Assembly (NCBI RefSeq): GCF_028069655.1
Contig: NZ_JAMCOS010000001.1
Coordinates: 1,084,001-1,148,000, forward strand
From: Acidovorax sp. NCPPB 4044
GTDB lineage: Bacteria > Pseudomonadota > Gammaproteobacteria > Burkholderiales > Burkholderiaceae_C
Direction: 5' to 3'
DNA length: 64,000 nt
The notes under the pieces: model-generated
Told to the model about the DNA's origin: nothing
Databases searched by the model: none
The model's input: the letters and a program-made list of their open reading frames with translations, nothing else
Made by a program: the position numbers and the translations under genes
Part shown: positions 7,907 to 16,658 of the stretch, piece by piece
Position numbering within the stretch: position 1 is the first letter of the stretch
Layout: each line of letters begins with the position of its first letter

Positions 7907-9211
7907 GTGAACCACTCCCTCCTCATCGACGTTGGCCGGCTGCGCGTGGGCATGTACATCCAGCTGGAGCTGGGCTGGATGAACCATCCGTTCCCGGTCA
8001 GCAGCTTCCGCATCGCGTCGGGTGAGCAGATCGGCACCCTGGTGTCCCTCGGGTTGGGGCAGGTGCGTTGGGTGCCTGGCAAGAGCGATCCGGGGTTGCA
8101 GGAGGCCCTGGCCTCTGAAGAAAGCCGCAGCGAAGACGGGGCGGCCGGCCTTGCGGAAAGTGCCGGCGCCGCCCCTCCGGGCCCGCTGCCGCGCGGCGAG
8201 CCGGCCGATTCGCTGCAGGCGCGGCTGGAAGCCCAGAGGCGCTCCCTGGCCCAGTGCGACGAGCGCTTCGCCCGGGCCACCCGCATCTACGAACGCCTCG
8301 CACTCCACGCCGAGCAGGACCCCGCCGAGGCGCGCAAGGCCACCGAATCCCTGATCACCGGCTGCGTGGACGAACTCATGGCCAATGGCGATTCGGCCAT
8401 CCGCCTGCTGTCCGAGCGCGCCGGCACGCGGGCCGCGCTGCACTCCGTCAACGTGACCGTGCTGGGCCTGCTGCTCGGCAAGGCCCTGGGGTTGCAGGGC
8501 GACGACCTGAACAACCTCGGCGTCGCGGCCCTGCTGCACGACCTGGGCAAGATCACGCTGCCTCCGCATGTGGCCCAGCCCAGCGCCGCCCTCGGCCCGG
8601 CCGACCAGGCCCTCTACGAGGCACATGTGGGCGAATCCGTGGTGCTGGCACAGCGCATGGGCCTGGGCCGGGCCGTGGTCTCGGCCATCGCGCAGCACCA
8701 CGAAATGGCCGACGGCAGCGGTTTTCCGCTCGGGTTGAAGGCGGGCGACCTGGGCCGTGCGGGCCAGGTGCTCGCACTGGTCAACCATTACGACCGCATG
8801 TGCAACCCGCTGCGCGGCGCAGGCCCCCTCACGCCGCACGAGGCGCTGTCGGTGCTGTTCGCGCAGCACAAGGCCCGGTTCGATCCCAAGGTGCTGCAGG
8901 CCTTCATCCGCCTGATGGGGGTCTACCCTGCGGGGTCGATCGTGCAACTGACCAACGACCGCTATGCGATCGTCGTCTCGGTCGATTCGAGCCGGCCGCT
9001 GCGGCCGCTGTTGATCGTGCACGACGGCGCGGTGCCCAAGGAAGAGGCCCTCGTCGTGGACCTGGAGCGCGTGCCCGACCTCGGCATCCGCCGCAGCCTG
9101 CGGCCCGCCCAGCTCCCGCGCGATGCGCTGGACTACCTCTCGCCGCGCAAGCGCATCTGCTACTTTTTCGAGCGCGCCGTGGACATCGGCACGGACGGGA
9201 TGGCCTCGTGA
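7907..9211 (+). CDS. HD-GYP domain protein with N-terminal DUF3391, probable c-di-GMP phosphodiesterase
   Basis: A 434-residue cytoplasmic protein. Residues 1-120 match the DUF3391 region that precedes many HD-GYP domains. The HD-GYP domain has the metal dyad in LLHDLGK (H211, D212) and HHE...DGSGFP (H264, H265), the counterpart of HHE..DG.GYP. It is expected to hydrolyse c-di-GMP. The start codon is GTG. Its TGA overlaps the GTG of the downstream GGDEF-EAL gene by 4 bases, so the two signalling genes are translationally coupled. Confidence 0.9.
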   Translation: MNHSLLIDVGRLRVGMYIQLELGWMNHPFPVSSFRIASGEQIGTLVSLGLGQVRWVPGKSDPGLQEALASEESRSEDGAAGLAESAGAAPPGPLPRGEPADSLQARLEAQRRSLAQCDERFARATRIYERLALHAEQDPAEARKATESLITGCVDELMANGDSAIRLLSERAGTRAALHSVNVTVLGLLLGKALGLQGDDLNNLGVAALLHDLGKITLPPHVAQPSAALGPADQALYEAHVGESVVLAQRMGLGRAVVSAIAQHHEMADGSGFPLGLKAGDLGRAGQVLALVNHYDRMCNPLRGAGPLTPHEALSVLFAQHKARFDPKVLQAFIRLMGVYPAGSIVQLTNDRYAIVVSVDSSRPLRPLLIVHDGAVPKEEALVVDLERVPDLGIRRSLRPAQLPRDALDYLSPRKRICYFFERAVDIGTDGMAS

Positions 9212-11289
9212 GCGGCGCACCCATCGACATCGCCTGGCGCTCCGTCTTCCAGGGGCTGCCCGAGGCGCTCTGGCTGGTCGATGCCCAATCGCTCAACGTC
9301 GTCTTCTGCAACCAGGCCGCGGCCGACCTGGCCGGGCGGCCCGCCGAGGCCATGGAGGCCATGCCGGTGCACGCGCTGGCCTGCACGCCCGAAGACCTCG
9401 CGTTCTGGTCGCAGGACCTGGCGGGCCTGATGGCGGGCATCCATTCGTACTCCAACATGCTGCGCAGCGACGGGCAACTGGTGCCCGTGGACCGCCGCGT
9501 GGCCGCGGTCGCCTCGCCCTCAGGCATGCCGCTGCTGGTGCTGGGCATGGTGGACCGCAGCGAGCAGGCGTCCACGCAGCGCGAACTCGAACGCCTGCTG
9601 TCGGAGTTGCGCGCCACGCTCGACTCGGCCGCCGACGGCATGCTGGTGTGCGACATGGCCGGCCGCGTGCGGGCGTTCAACCAGCGCCTGGCGCTGCTCT
9701 GGAACATGCCCGATACCCTGCTGGTCGAGCGCAACGATGCGGCCGTGGAGGCGCACATGGCGGGGCAGGTCGCCGATGCCGGTGCCTACCGCGCGCGCCT
9801 GCTGGGCATCGCGCAGTTCCCCGACGAAGAAACCACCGACATCCTGCAGCTGCGCAACGGCACGGTGATCGAACGCCGGTCGGTCCCGCAGCTGAGCCAT
9901 GGCCGTCCGATGGGCCGGGTGTATTCCTTCCGCGACCTCACGCTGCAGCACGCGGCCCAGAAACGCATCGAACAGCTCGCCTACAGCGACGTGCTCACCG
10001 GGCTGCCGAACCGCCTGCTGCTGTCGCGCCGCGTCGCGTCGGCCATCGAGGCCGCGCGCGCCCCGGGCGGCGGATTCGCGATCCTGTTCATCGACCTGGA
10101 CCGCTTCAAGATCATCAACGACTCCCTGGGGCACCTCTTCGGCGACCGTGTCCTGCAACTGGTCGCGCAGCGCCTGCAGAGCTGCCTGCGGCAGACCGAC
10201 ATGCTCTGCCGGCTCGGGGGCGACGAGTTCGTCATCTACCTGCACACCGGCGCCACCGACGTGGCGGAAGGCGTGGCGCGCCGCATCCTCGACGAAATGC
10301 GCCAGCCCTTCATGCTCGACGGCATGGGGTTTTCGATCCAGTGCAGCATCGGCATCGCCCTCCATCCGCAGGACGGCGAGACGCTGGACGACCTCATCAA
10401 ACAGGCCGACACGGCCATGTACCGCGTGAAGGAGCGGGGCCGCGGCAGCTATGGCTTCTACCAGCCACAGATGAATGCCGATCTGCTCTCGCGCATGAAG
10501 CTCGAGCACGCGATGCGGCAGGCGCTGGACCGGGGGCACATGGCCGTGCACTACCAGCCCCAGATCGCCATGGCGACCGGGCGGGTCGTGGGGGCCGAGG
10601 CACTGCTGCGCTGGACCGATCCCGAGCTGGGCGCGATCTCGCCCGGCGTGTTCATCCCGCTGGCCGAGGAGTCGGGCTACATCGTCACGCTGGGTGCGTG
10701 GGTGCTGGAGCAGTCGATCCGCGAGGCGGCCGAATGGATGCGCGCCGGCTCTCCGCTCATGGTGGCGGTGAACGTGTCCGCGCTGGAGTTCCGGCAGCCC
10801 GACTTCGTGGAGCGCCTGGTCGCGCTGCTGCAACGCCACGGCCTGCCGGCCACGCTGCTGGAGCTTGAACTCACCGAGACCATCCTGCTGCAGGATGCGC
10901 AGGAGATGGAGCAGCGCCTCGCTGCGCTGGCCGAGCTGGGCGTGGGCCTGGCCATCGACGATTTCGGCACGGGCTATTCCAGCCTGGCCTACCTCAAGAA
11001 GCTGGCGATCCACAAGCTCAAGATCGACCAGTCCTTCGTGCGCGGCCTGCCGGGCGACGAGGGCGACCGCGCCATCATCCACGCGATCGTGCACATGGGC
11101 CGCGCGCTGCGCATCGAAGTCGTGGCCGAAGGGGTGGAGACGCCCGCTCAGCGCCTCGCACTGGAGCAGATGGAGTGCCATTACTTCCAGGGTTTCCTGT
11201 GCGCGCCGGGGTTGCCTGCCGAGGCCTTCCGGGCGCTCATCGCGGGCGGCCAGGCCTATGTGTGGGAGCCCGTCCCCGAGCCGGACTGA
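9208..11289 (+). CDS. PAS-GGDEF-EAL protein, c-di-GMP turnover
   Basis: A 693-residue soluble signalling protein. Two PAS-like regions (about residues 5-115 and 125-245) precede a GGDEF domain with an intact RLGGDEF active site (337-341). An EAL domain follows (EALLRW at 464-466) and retains NVS, LELTE, DDFGTGYSS, KIDQSFV and VAEGVE motifs. Both catalytic sites look complete, so it may be bifunctional or an EAL phosphodiesterase with GTP-binding GGDEF regulation. The GTG start at 9208 overlaps the stop of the HD-GYP gene. PAS ligands cannot be read from sequence. Confidence 0.92.
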   Translation: MSGAPIDIAWRSVFQGLPEALWLVDAQSLNVVFCNQAAADLAGRPAEAMEAMPVHALACTPEDLAFWSQDLAGLMAGIHSYSNMLRSDGQLVPVDRRVAAVASPSGMPLLVLGMVDRSEQASTQRELERLLSELRATLDSAADGMLVCDMAGRVRAFNQRLALLWNMPDTLLVERNDAAVEAHMAGQVADAGAYRARLLGIAQFPDEETTDILQLRNGTVIERRSVPQLSHGRPMGRVYSFRDLTLQHAAQKRIEQLAYSDVLTGLPNRLLLSRRVASAIEAARAPGGGFAILFIDLDRFKIINDSLGHLFGDRVLQLVAQRLQSCLRQTDMLCRLGGDEFVIYLHTGATDVAEGVARRILDEMRQPFMLDGMGFSIQCSIGIALHPQDGETLDDLIKQADTAMYRVKERGRGSYGFYQPQMNADLLSRMKLEHAMRQALDRGHMAVHYQPQIAMATGRVVGAEALLRWTDPELGAISPGVFIPLAEESGYIVTLGAWVLEQSIREAAEWMRAGSPLMVAVNVSALEFRQPDFVERLVALLQRHGLPATLLELELTETILLQDAQEMEQRLAALAELGVGLAIDDFGTGYSSLAYLKKLAIHKLKIDQSFVRGLPGDEGDRAIIHAIVHMGRALRIEVVAEGVETPAQRLALEQMECHYFQGFLCAPGLPAEAFRALIAGGQAYVWEPVPEPD

Positions 11290-11350
11290 CGGGGCCGTGG
11301 TTCGGTGCCCTCCAGGCAGTGTTCAAGCGCGAAGGCCCTGGCCCTGAAAG

Positions 11351-11381
11351 AAAAAGCGCCGCGGGGGTGGGCCGCGGCGCT
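11351..11381 (-). terminator. rho-independent terminator of the 6S RNA
   Basis: Read on the minus strand, a GC-rich stem (AGCGCCGCGG pairing with CCGCGGCGCT) is followed directly by TTTTTC. It lies a few bases beyond the 3' end of the 6S RNA closing stem and ends the zapA-side transcription unit. Confidence 0.8.
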
Positions 11382-11387
11382 GGGAAT

Positions 11388-11563
11388 GGGTGTCTGCAGT
11401 ATCCACCGGACCCTCATCCTGAACCGGGGGTTCAGGGGGGCGAGGGCAGCCAGGCGTTGGGTTCATCTGACGCGAGATGATCACGCTCACCGGGCGATGT
11501 ACCAAGCCCGTGCTCAATGAGCATTGGTTCAAGGAAATATAAAGCCCGGCGGCACTGCAGACG
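11388..11563 (-). ncRNA. ssrS: 6S RNA
   Basis: About 176 nt directly downstream of zapA on the same strand, the conserved proteobacterial location of ssrS. The two ends pair in a long closing stem (5' GGGCGTCTGCAGTGCCGCC, 3' GGTGGATACTGCAGACACCC). The interior shows the CCTTGAACC-type element seen in 6S RNAs. A -10 box TACAAT lies at 11574-11569 just before the 5' end and a terminator follows. 6S RNA folds like an open promoter and sequesters RNA polymerase in stationary phase. Ends are estimates. Confidence 0.85.
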
Positions 11564-11568
11564 CCCCC

Positions 11569-11574
11569 ATTGTA
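11569..11574 (-). promoter_or_regulatory. -10 element of the 6S RNA promoter
   Basis: TACAAT on the minus strand, about 6 bases upstream of the run of G that begins the 6S RNA stem. The -35 region at the usual distance (TTCCAA near 11592-11597) is a weak match. Confidence 0.55.
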
Positions 11575-11605
11575 GGCGCGCACAACGCCCTTTGGAAGCG
11601 CAGGG

Positions 11606-12049
11606 TCAGAGGTGCCGGCGATCGTCGCCGAGTGCCTGGTCCAGGCGGCGCAGCAACGCGTCGAGCGCATCGCCGCCGGGCGCGCCCGAATCCGCGGTGT
11701 CGGCCAGCAGGCTGGCCTGCGAGGGCACCAGCGCGGGCGCCGGCGTCGGCTCCAGCGGCGCGGCGGCGGGCGGCGGCAGTGGGGCCGAGGCATCGAACGC
11801 CGAGCCGGCCGGCTCTGCCGCACCGGCAGGGCCCTGGGCCGCGGCCTCGGCACGGTCGGCCAGTTCGAAGGCGAGGTTGAGGGCCGCCAGCACGGCAATG
11901 CGTTCGCGGGCACGGACCTTGCCCGCATCGCGGATGCGGGTCATGGCCGAGTCCACACGCTCGACGGCCTGCAGCAGACGCTCCTGCTGCCCCTCCGGGC
12001 ACGCGAGGCGGTAGCTCTGCTGCATGATCTGCACTTCGATCTGGTTCAT
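11606..12049 (-). CDS. zapA: cell division protein ZapA
   Basis: A 147-residue protein with the ZapA core in the N-terminal 65 residues (MNQIEVQIMQQSYRLACPEG, then a helix with VDSAMTRIRDAG and RIAVLAALNLAFEL). ZapA bundles FtsZ filaments at the Z-ring. The tail (residues 70-120) is Ala/Pro-rich and makes the protein longer than the usual 100-110 residues, as is common in Comamonadaceae. It lies immediately after a zapB-like coiled-coil gene and before ssrS. Confidence 0.93.
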   Translation of the reverse strand: MNQIEVQIMQQSYRLACPEGQQERLLQAVERVDSAMTRIRDAGKVRARERIAVLAALNLAFELADRAEAAAQGPAGAAEPAGSAFDASAPLPPPAAAPLEPTPAPALVPSQASLLADTADSGAPGGDALDALLRRLDQALGDDRRHL

Positions 12050-12295
12050 TCAGGCGTCCTTGGGCAGGTCGGTCGGGGCGTCCGGTGCGTCGTCCGCATC
12101 GGGGGGCAGCTTTTCCAGCAGCGCGTCCACGCGCATGCGGGCGGTGTTCAGTCGCGACCGGAGCGAATCACGCTCCTGCGTGAGCGCGAGCACCTGGGAC
12201 GTGAGCAGCGCATTGGCGCGCTGCAGCTCGGCATGGCGCGCGAGGAGCCGCTCCACGCGCTCGGTGATCTGGTCGATGGGAGGGGGGGAAACCAT
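12050..12295 (-). CDS. ZapB-like coiled-coil protein
   Basis: An 81-residue protein that is almost entirely a predicted coiled coil (ERVERLLARHAELQRANALL and onwards), ending in an acidic DADDAPDAP tail. It sits directly upstream of zapA with no spacing. A short coiled-coil protein in this place is usually annotated as ZapB-like or TIGR02449 and is presumed to work with ZapA at the Z-ring. The start MVSPPPIDQ at 12295 is preferred; an in-frame upstream start would add 18 residues without coiled-coil character. Confidence 0.75.
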   Translation of the reverse strand: MVSPPPIDQITERVERLLARHAELQRANALLTSQVLALTQERDSLRSRLNTARMRVDALLEKLPPDADDAPDAPTDLPKDA

Positions 12296-12430
12296 CCGGG
12301 GATTGTAGGGTTGGCCGTCTCGAAATGAGACTTCGCGCCGGGTAAGCACCTGTTTGCGGGCCGGCGCACGGGCGCCATTCCGGCATGCGGAGCGCCGCGC
12401 CGCGGGGCGTGGCCTAGAATCCCCGCCGTT

Positions 12431-12648
12431 GGTGCCTGCGGTCCTGGTTCACAGGCCGCGGTTCAACGGGAAGCAGGGAAGCGCCGCCCGCCACGGGCGC
12501 GCCGTGCCTGCGCTGCCCCCGCAACGGTCAGTGGACGAAAGCCGCCGCCCCGGCCCGGCTTTCCCCTCCTTCACAAGCCACTGGGCGCCTTGAACAAGCG
12601 CCTGGGAAGGCGTCGGAGGGCATGCTCCACCAGCCCGGATACCGGCCA
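12431..12648 (+). ncRNA. cobalamin (AdoCbl) riboswitch
   Basis: The leader of btuB contains the ordered conserved elements of the B12 riboswitch: GGTGCC at 12431, GGGAAGCAGGGAA near 12469-12480, the core GCCCCCGCAACGGT at about 12514-12527, and the 3' element GCCCGGATACCGGCC near 12633-12647. It ends about 105 bases before the btuB ATG. Binding of adenosylcobalamin is expected to repress btuB and probably the co-directional cob/btu genes behind it. Exact ends are approximate. Confidence 0.93.
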
Positions 12649-12754
12649 ACACGGAGGCCGCGCGTCCCCGGCCCACCAAGCCCGGGGCGCGCGGCCGTGT
12701 CACCCAATGCCGGCGGGGAGGCCGGCGCGGGTTCGCTCTCTGCCGATCGTTTCC

Positions 12755-14623
12755 ATGCAATCACCATTCCCCCGTGTCCGCGGCGCCGCTGGCGTGCGCT
12801 CCCTCCCGTCCCTGCACGTTCCCGCCGCCGTGGCGCTGGCCGCAGGCCTCGCCTTTGCGGCCGGCGCCCAGGCCGCACCGGCCGCGCAGCTCGGCGATAC
12901 CGTGGTCACCGCCACGCGCACGCCCCAGCCGCTGGCCGACCTCGTGGCCGATGTGTCCATCGTGGACCGCGAAACGATCGAGTCGAGCGGTGCGACGGGC
13001 GTGGCCGACGTGCTGGCCCGCGTGCCGGGCGTGGAGATCTCGCGCAACGGCGGGCCCGGCACGACGACCAGCGTGTACCTGCGCGGCGCCGAGCAGCGCT
13101 TCACGGCCGTCTTCATCGACGGTGTGCGCATGGATTCGCAGACCACCGGCGGTGCGCCCTGGGAGGCGATCCCGCTGGGACTGATCGACCGCATCGAGGT
13201 GCTGCGCGGCCCCGCCGCCGCGGTGTACGGCTCCGACGCCGTCGGCGGCGTGATCCAGATCTTCACGCGCAAGGGCGAAGGCCCGGCGCAGCCCTACGTG
13301 GGCGTGGGCGCGGGCAGCCACGGCACCTACAAGGCCGAGGCCGGCGTGAGCGGCTCGGCGGGCGAGGGCCGTGCGGTGGACTACGCGCTGGGCTTCGAGC
13401 GCGAGATCAGCGATGGCTTCAATGCCCGGCTCATCGCCGGCCAGAACCCCGACAAGGACGGCCTGCGCCGTTCGTCGGTCAACGCGCGCGTGGGCCTGCA
13501 GATCGATCCGCGCCAGCGGCTCGAGGGCACGCTGGCCGCGGCCGACACCAATGCCGGCTACGACACGACGCCGCTCGGCAACGACGACCGCGCGCTGCAC
13601 CGCATGCACGCGCTGGGCCTGAACTGGCGCGCGCAATGGAGCGACCGCTACACCACGCGCGTGTCGGTCACCGATTCGCGCGACCGCTACGAAACGCGGC
13701 CTTCGCCCTACCTCACCGATACGCGCCTGCGCGGCTACCTGTTCCAGAACGAGTGGCGCGAGGGCGGCCACCTCTTCACCGCCGCGCTGGAGCGCCGCGA
13801 GGACGAGCTGCGCAATGGCGCCATCGACGGCGACCGGTCGCAGGACGCGCTGGCGCTGGGCTACGGCTTCACGTCGGGCCCGCACGCGCTGCAGTTCAAC
13901 GCGCGCCACGACTCCGACAGCGAGTTCGGCGGCCACAGCACCGGCAGCATCGCCTACGGCTACGCGATCACGCCGCAGTGGCGCGCGACGGCCTCGGCGG
14001 GCACGTCGTTCCGGGCGCCCACGCTCTACCAGCGGTTCAGCCCGTACGGCGTGGCCTCGCTCAAGCCCGAGGAGGGCCGCAACACCGAGGTGGGCCTGCG
14101 CTGGGCGCAGGGCGCGAGCAGCGCGTCGGTGGTGGCCTACCGCAACCGCGTGAAGAACCTGATCGTGTTCGGCGCGGCCGGCCCGTGCCAGGACCCATTC
14201 GGCTGCTACGCCAACGCGGGCCGCGCCCGCTACCAGGGCGTGACGCTGTCGGCCCAGCATGCGCTGGGCGGCGTGCAGCTGCGCGCCTCGCTGGACCTGC
14301 AGAACCACCGCGACGAGGACACCGGCCGCCAGCTGGCGCGCCGCGCCAAGCGCCATGCCACGCTGGGCGCCGACACGCGCATCGCGGGCTGGACGGTGGG
14401 CTCGGAAGTGCAGTCCTCGGGCCGCCGCTTCGACAACGCCGCCAACACCTTCGTGCTGGGCGGCTACACGCTGGTGAACCTCTACGCCAGCACGCGCGTG
14501 GGCCAGGACACGACCCTGCTGGCGCGCGTGGACAACCTCACCGACAAGGACTACCAGACCGCGCGCACCTATGCGCAGGCCGGCCGCACGTTCTATGTGG
14601 GCCTGAAGTGGGCGCCGCGTTGA
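12755..14623 (+). CDS. btuB: TonB-dependent vitamin B12 outer-membrane receptor
   Basis: A 622-residue outer-membrane receptor. A signal peptide ending in AAGAQAAPA is followed by a TonB-box-like DTVVTATRTPQP. Next come a plug domain (ISRNGGPGTTTSVYLRG, FIDGVRMDS, IEVLRGPAAAVYGSDAVGG) and a beta-barrel ending in YVGLKWAPR. Plug motifs and length match BtuB. It lies behind a cobalamin riboswitch and ahead of cob genes and a BtuFCD transporter, supporting B12 or cobinamide uptake. The ATG at 12755 gives a proper signal peptide. Confidence 0.94.
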   Translation: MQSPFPRVRGAAGVRSLPSLHVPAAVALAAGLAFAAGAQAAPAAQLGDTVVTATRTPQPLADLVADVSIVDRETIESSGATGVADVLARVPGVEISRNGGPGTTTSVYLRGAEQRFTAVFIDGVRMDSQTTGGAPWEAIPLGLIDRIEVLRGPAAAVYGSDAVGGVIQIFTRKGEGPAQPYVGVGAGSHGTYKAEAGVSGSAGEGRAVDYALGFEREISDGFNARLIAGQNPDKDGLRRSSVNARVGLQIDPRQRLEGTLAAADTNAGYDTTPLGNDDRALHRMHALGLNWRAQWSDRYTTRVSVTDSRDRYETRPSPYLTDTRLRGYLFQNEWREGGHLFTAALERREDELRNGAIDGDRSQDALALGYGFTSGPHALQFNARHDSDSEFGGHSTGSIAYGYAITPQWRATASAGTSFRAPTLYQRFSPYGVASLKPEEGRNTEVGLRWAQGASSASVVAYRNRVKNLIVFGAAGPCQDPFGCYANAGRARYQGVTLSAQHALGGVQLRASLDLQNHRDEDTGRQLARRAKRHATLGADTRIAGWTVGSEVQSSGRRFDNAANTFVLGGYTLVNLYASTRVGQDTTLLARVDNLTDKDYQTARTYAQAGRTFYVGLKWAPR

Positions 14624-16059
14624 CCGCCTCCGCGGTGCCGGCGGGCGGCGGCACGGTCCGCTGCCCGGCCATCGCCATCGCCGCGCCGTCGTCGGGGCAG
14701 GGCAAGACCACGGTGACCGCGGCGCTCGCGCGCCTGCATGCCCGCCAGGGGCGGCGCGTGCGCGTGTTCAAGTGCGGGCCGGACTTCCTCGACCCGTGCT
14801 GGCATGAACTCGCGAGCGGCGCGCCCGTGCACGCCATCGACCTCTGGATGACCGGCGAGGCCGACGCCGCCGCCCGCCTGCATGCCGCGGCCAGCGAGGC
14901 CGACCTGGTGCTCGTCGAGGGTGTGATGGGCCTCTTCGACGGCACGCCGAGCCTGGCCGACCTCGCGCAGCGCTTCGGCCTGCCGGTGCTGGCCGTGGTG
15001 GATGCCTCCGCCATGGCGGGCACCTTCGGCGCGCTGGCCTGGGGCCTGCGCCACTACCGGCCGGGCCTGCCCTGGGCGGGCGTGCTGGCCAACCGCGTGG
15101 GCAGCGAACGCCACGCGGGCATGCTGCAGGGCAGTCTCGCCGACGCGCAGGACTGGCTGGGCGCACTGCCGCGCGTGGTGCCCGCGCAGGACGGTGGCGC
15201 GGCCCCGCAGCCGGCCCGCCAGCGCGCCGGCCTGCTGCCCGAGCGGCACCTGGGCCTGGTGGCGGCGCACGAGCTGGCCGACGGCCTGGCGCGCATCGAC
15301 CGGGCCGCCGACGCGCTCGCGCGGACGCCGCTGGGCCGCCTGTCGATCGACGATTGGCGGCAGCGCTTTTCCGTGGATTTCGACGCGCCCGCTCCGCAGG
15401 CCGCGGTGCCGCCGCTGCTGGCCGGGCGCACGGTTGCGGTGGCGGACGATGCCGCCTTCTGCTTCATCTACCGCGCCAACTTGGACACGCTGCAGGCGCT
15501 GGGCGCGCGCGTGGTGCGCTTCTCGCCGCTGGCCGATGCGGAGCTGCCCGATTGCGACGCCGTCTGGCTGCCGGGCGGCTACCCCGAGCTGCATGCCGGG
15601 CGGCTGGCCGCCAACACGGGTATGCAGGCCAGCCTGCGCGCGCACGTGGCGGCGGGCCGGGCCGTGTGGGCAGAATGCGGCGGCATGATGGCGCTCTTCG
15701 AATCGATCTCCCTGGCCGACGGCGCCACGCGCCAGCCGCTCTGGGGGCTGCTGCCGGGCCACGTGGCCATGCAGCGGCGGCTGGCGGCCCTGGGGCCGCA
15801 GCAACTGGACCTCGGCGGCCACGTGCTGCGCGGCCACACCTTCCATTACTCGACCTGCGACAGCCGCGCCGACGTGCGCGCGCACACCACGCGGCCCGAG
15901 GCGGGCAGCGGGCCCGGCGAGGCGCTCTACCGGCACGGCAGCATCCATGCGAGCTATTTCCACGCCTGGTTCCCCTCCAGCCCGCGCGCAGTGGCGGCGC
16001 TGTTCGGTGCCGAGGGCGCGCTGCAGGCGGAGCCCGGCGCGCACGGGGCGGCGGCATGA
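14608..16059 (+). CDS. cobB: cobyrinic acid a,c-diamide synthase
   Basis: About 483 residues. The P-loop region IAIAAPSSGQGKTTVTAAL opens a CobB/CbiA N-terminal synthetase domain. The C-terminal class I glutamine amidotransferase domain has the nucleophile in VWAECGGMM and a downstream HTFHYS. It amidates the a and c carboxylates of cobyrinic acid using glutamine and ATP. The start is uncertain: no in-frame ATG lies near, and GTG 14608, TTG 14620 or GTG 14635 are possible. All but the last overlap the btuB end. The ATGA at its end overlaps cobU. Confidence 0.93.
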   Translation: MGAALTASAVPAGGGTVRCPAIAIAAPSSGQGKTTVTAALARLHARQGRRVRVFKCGPDFLDPCWHELASGAPVHAIDLWMTGEADAAARLHAAASEADLVLVEGVMGLFDGTPSLADLAQRFGLPVLAVVDASAMAGTFGALAWGLRHYRPGLPWAGVLANRVGSERHAGMLQGSLADAQDWLGALPRVVPAQDGGAAPQPARQRAGLLPERHLGLVAAHELADGLARIDRAADALARTPLGRLSIDDWRQRFSVDFDAPAPQAAVPPLLAGRTVAVADDAAFCFIYRANLDTLQALGARVVRFSPLADAELPDCDAVWLPGGYPELHAGRLAANTGMQASLRAHVAAGRAVWAECGGMMALFESISLADGATRQPLWGLLPGHVAMQRRLAALGPQQLDLGGHVLRGHTFHYSTCDSRADVRAHTTRPEAGSGPGEALYRHGSIHASYFHAWFPSSPRAVAALFGAEGALQAEPGAHGAAA

Positions 16060-16658
16060 CGCGGCAGGCGCTGTCCATCGCGCGCAGCGAACTCGTCCTG
16101 GGCGGCCAGAAGAGCGGCAAATCGCGCCGCGCCGAGGCCCTGGCGCGCACGTGGCTGGACCGGTCGCCCGCGCACCGCGCCGTGCTGATCGCCACCGGCC
16201 AGGCCTGGGACGCCGAGATGCGCGAGCGCATCGCGCGCCACCAGCGCGAGCGCGCCGAGCGCGTGCCGGGCATGGCCACGGTGGAGGAGCCGCGCGACGT
16301 GGCCGGCGCGCTCGCGCGCTGCAGCACGCCGCAGACGCTGGTGGTGGTCGACTGCCTCACGCTCTGGCTCACGCAGTGGCTGATGCCGCTGGAAGACAAG
16401 GGAATGGAGCAAAAAGGCCTCCATGCCGCCGGATTCATTGAACAATCTGCTATGTTTTTAGTAGCAATCCGGCAGGCGCCGGGCCCGGTGGTGGTCGTGG
16501 GCAACGAGATCGGCCTGGGCGTGATCCCGATGGGGCGCGAGGTGCGCGCCTTCGTCGATGCGCTGGGCGTGCTGAACCAGCGCACCGCCGAGGCCTGCGA
16601 GCGCGTCACGCTCGTGGCGGCGGGCCTGCCGCTCACGCTCAAGGAGCCCGCGCCATGA
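16056..16658 (+). CDS. cobU: adenosylcobinamide kinase / adenosylcobinamide-phosphate guanylyltransferase
   Basis: A 200-residue bifunctional enzyme that phosphorylates adenosylcobinamide and adds GMP. The P-loop ELVLGGQKSGKSRRAE and the DCLTLWLTQWL and VGNEIGLGVIP segments are typical CobU/CobP motifs. It overlaps cobB by 4 bases (ATGA). Between the DCLTLW motif and the APGPVVVVGNE strand, bases 16411-16466 are a copy of a dispersed intergenic repeat (GCTATG...AGTAGC), read in frame as about 19 residues (QKGLHAAGFIEQSAMFLVA). The insertion falls in a variable loop, so the enzyme is probably still active. Confidence 0.92.
   Translation: MTRQALSIARSELVLGGQKSGKSRRAEALARTWLDRSPAHRAVLIATGQAWDAEMRERIARHQRERAERVPGMATVEEPRDVAGALARCSTPQTLVVVDCLTLWLTQWLMPLEDKGMEQKGLHAAGFIEQSAMFLVAIRQAPGPVVVVGNEIGLGVIPMGREVRAFVDALGVLNQRTAEACERVTLVAAGLPLTLKEPAP
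16411..16466 (+). repeat. dispersed GCTAT palindrome repeat, copy inside cobU
   Basis: AAAAAGGCCTCCATGCCGCC, a GGATTCATTGAACAAT stretch, then the palindrome GCTATG-TTTTT-AGTAGC. It matches the copies at 28582, 39718, 55783, 58676 and 18651 but lies in frame inside cobU. Confidence 0.85.

Noticed and set aside
16056..16658. cobU considered a pseudogene because of the repeat insertion
   Set aside because: The insertion keeps the frame, falls between conserved motifs, and all catalytic motifs before and after it are intact.
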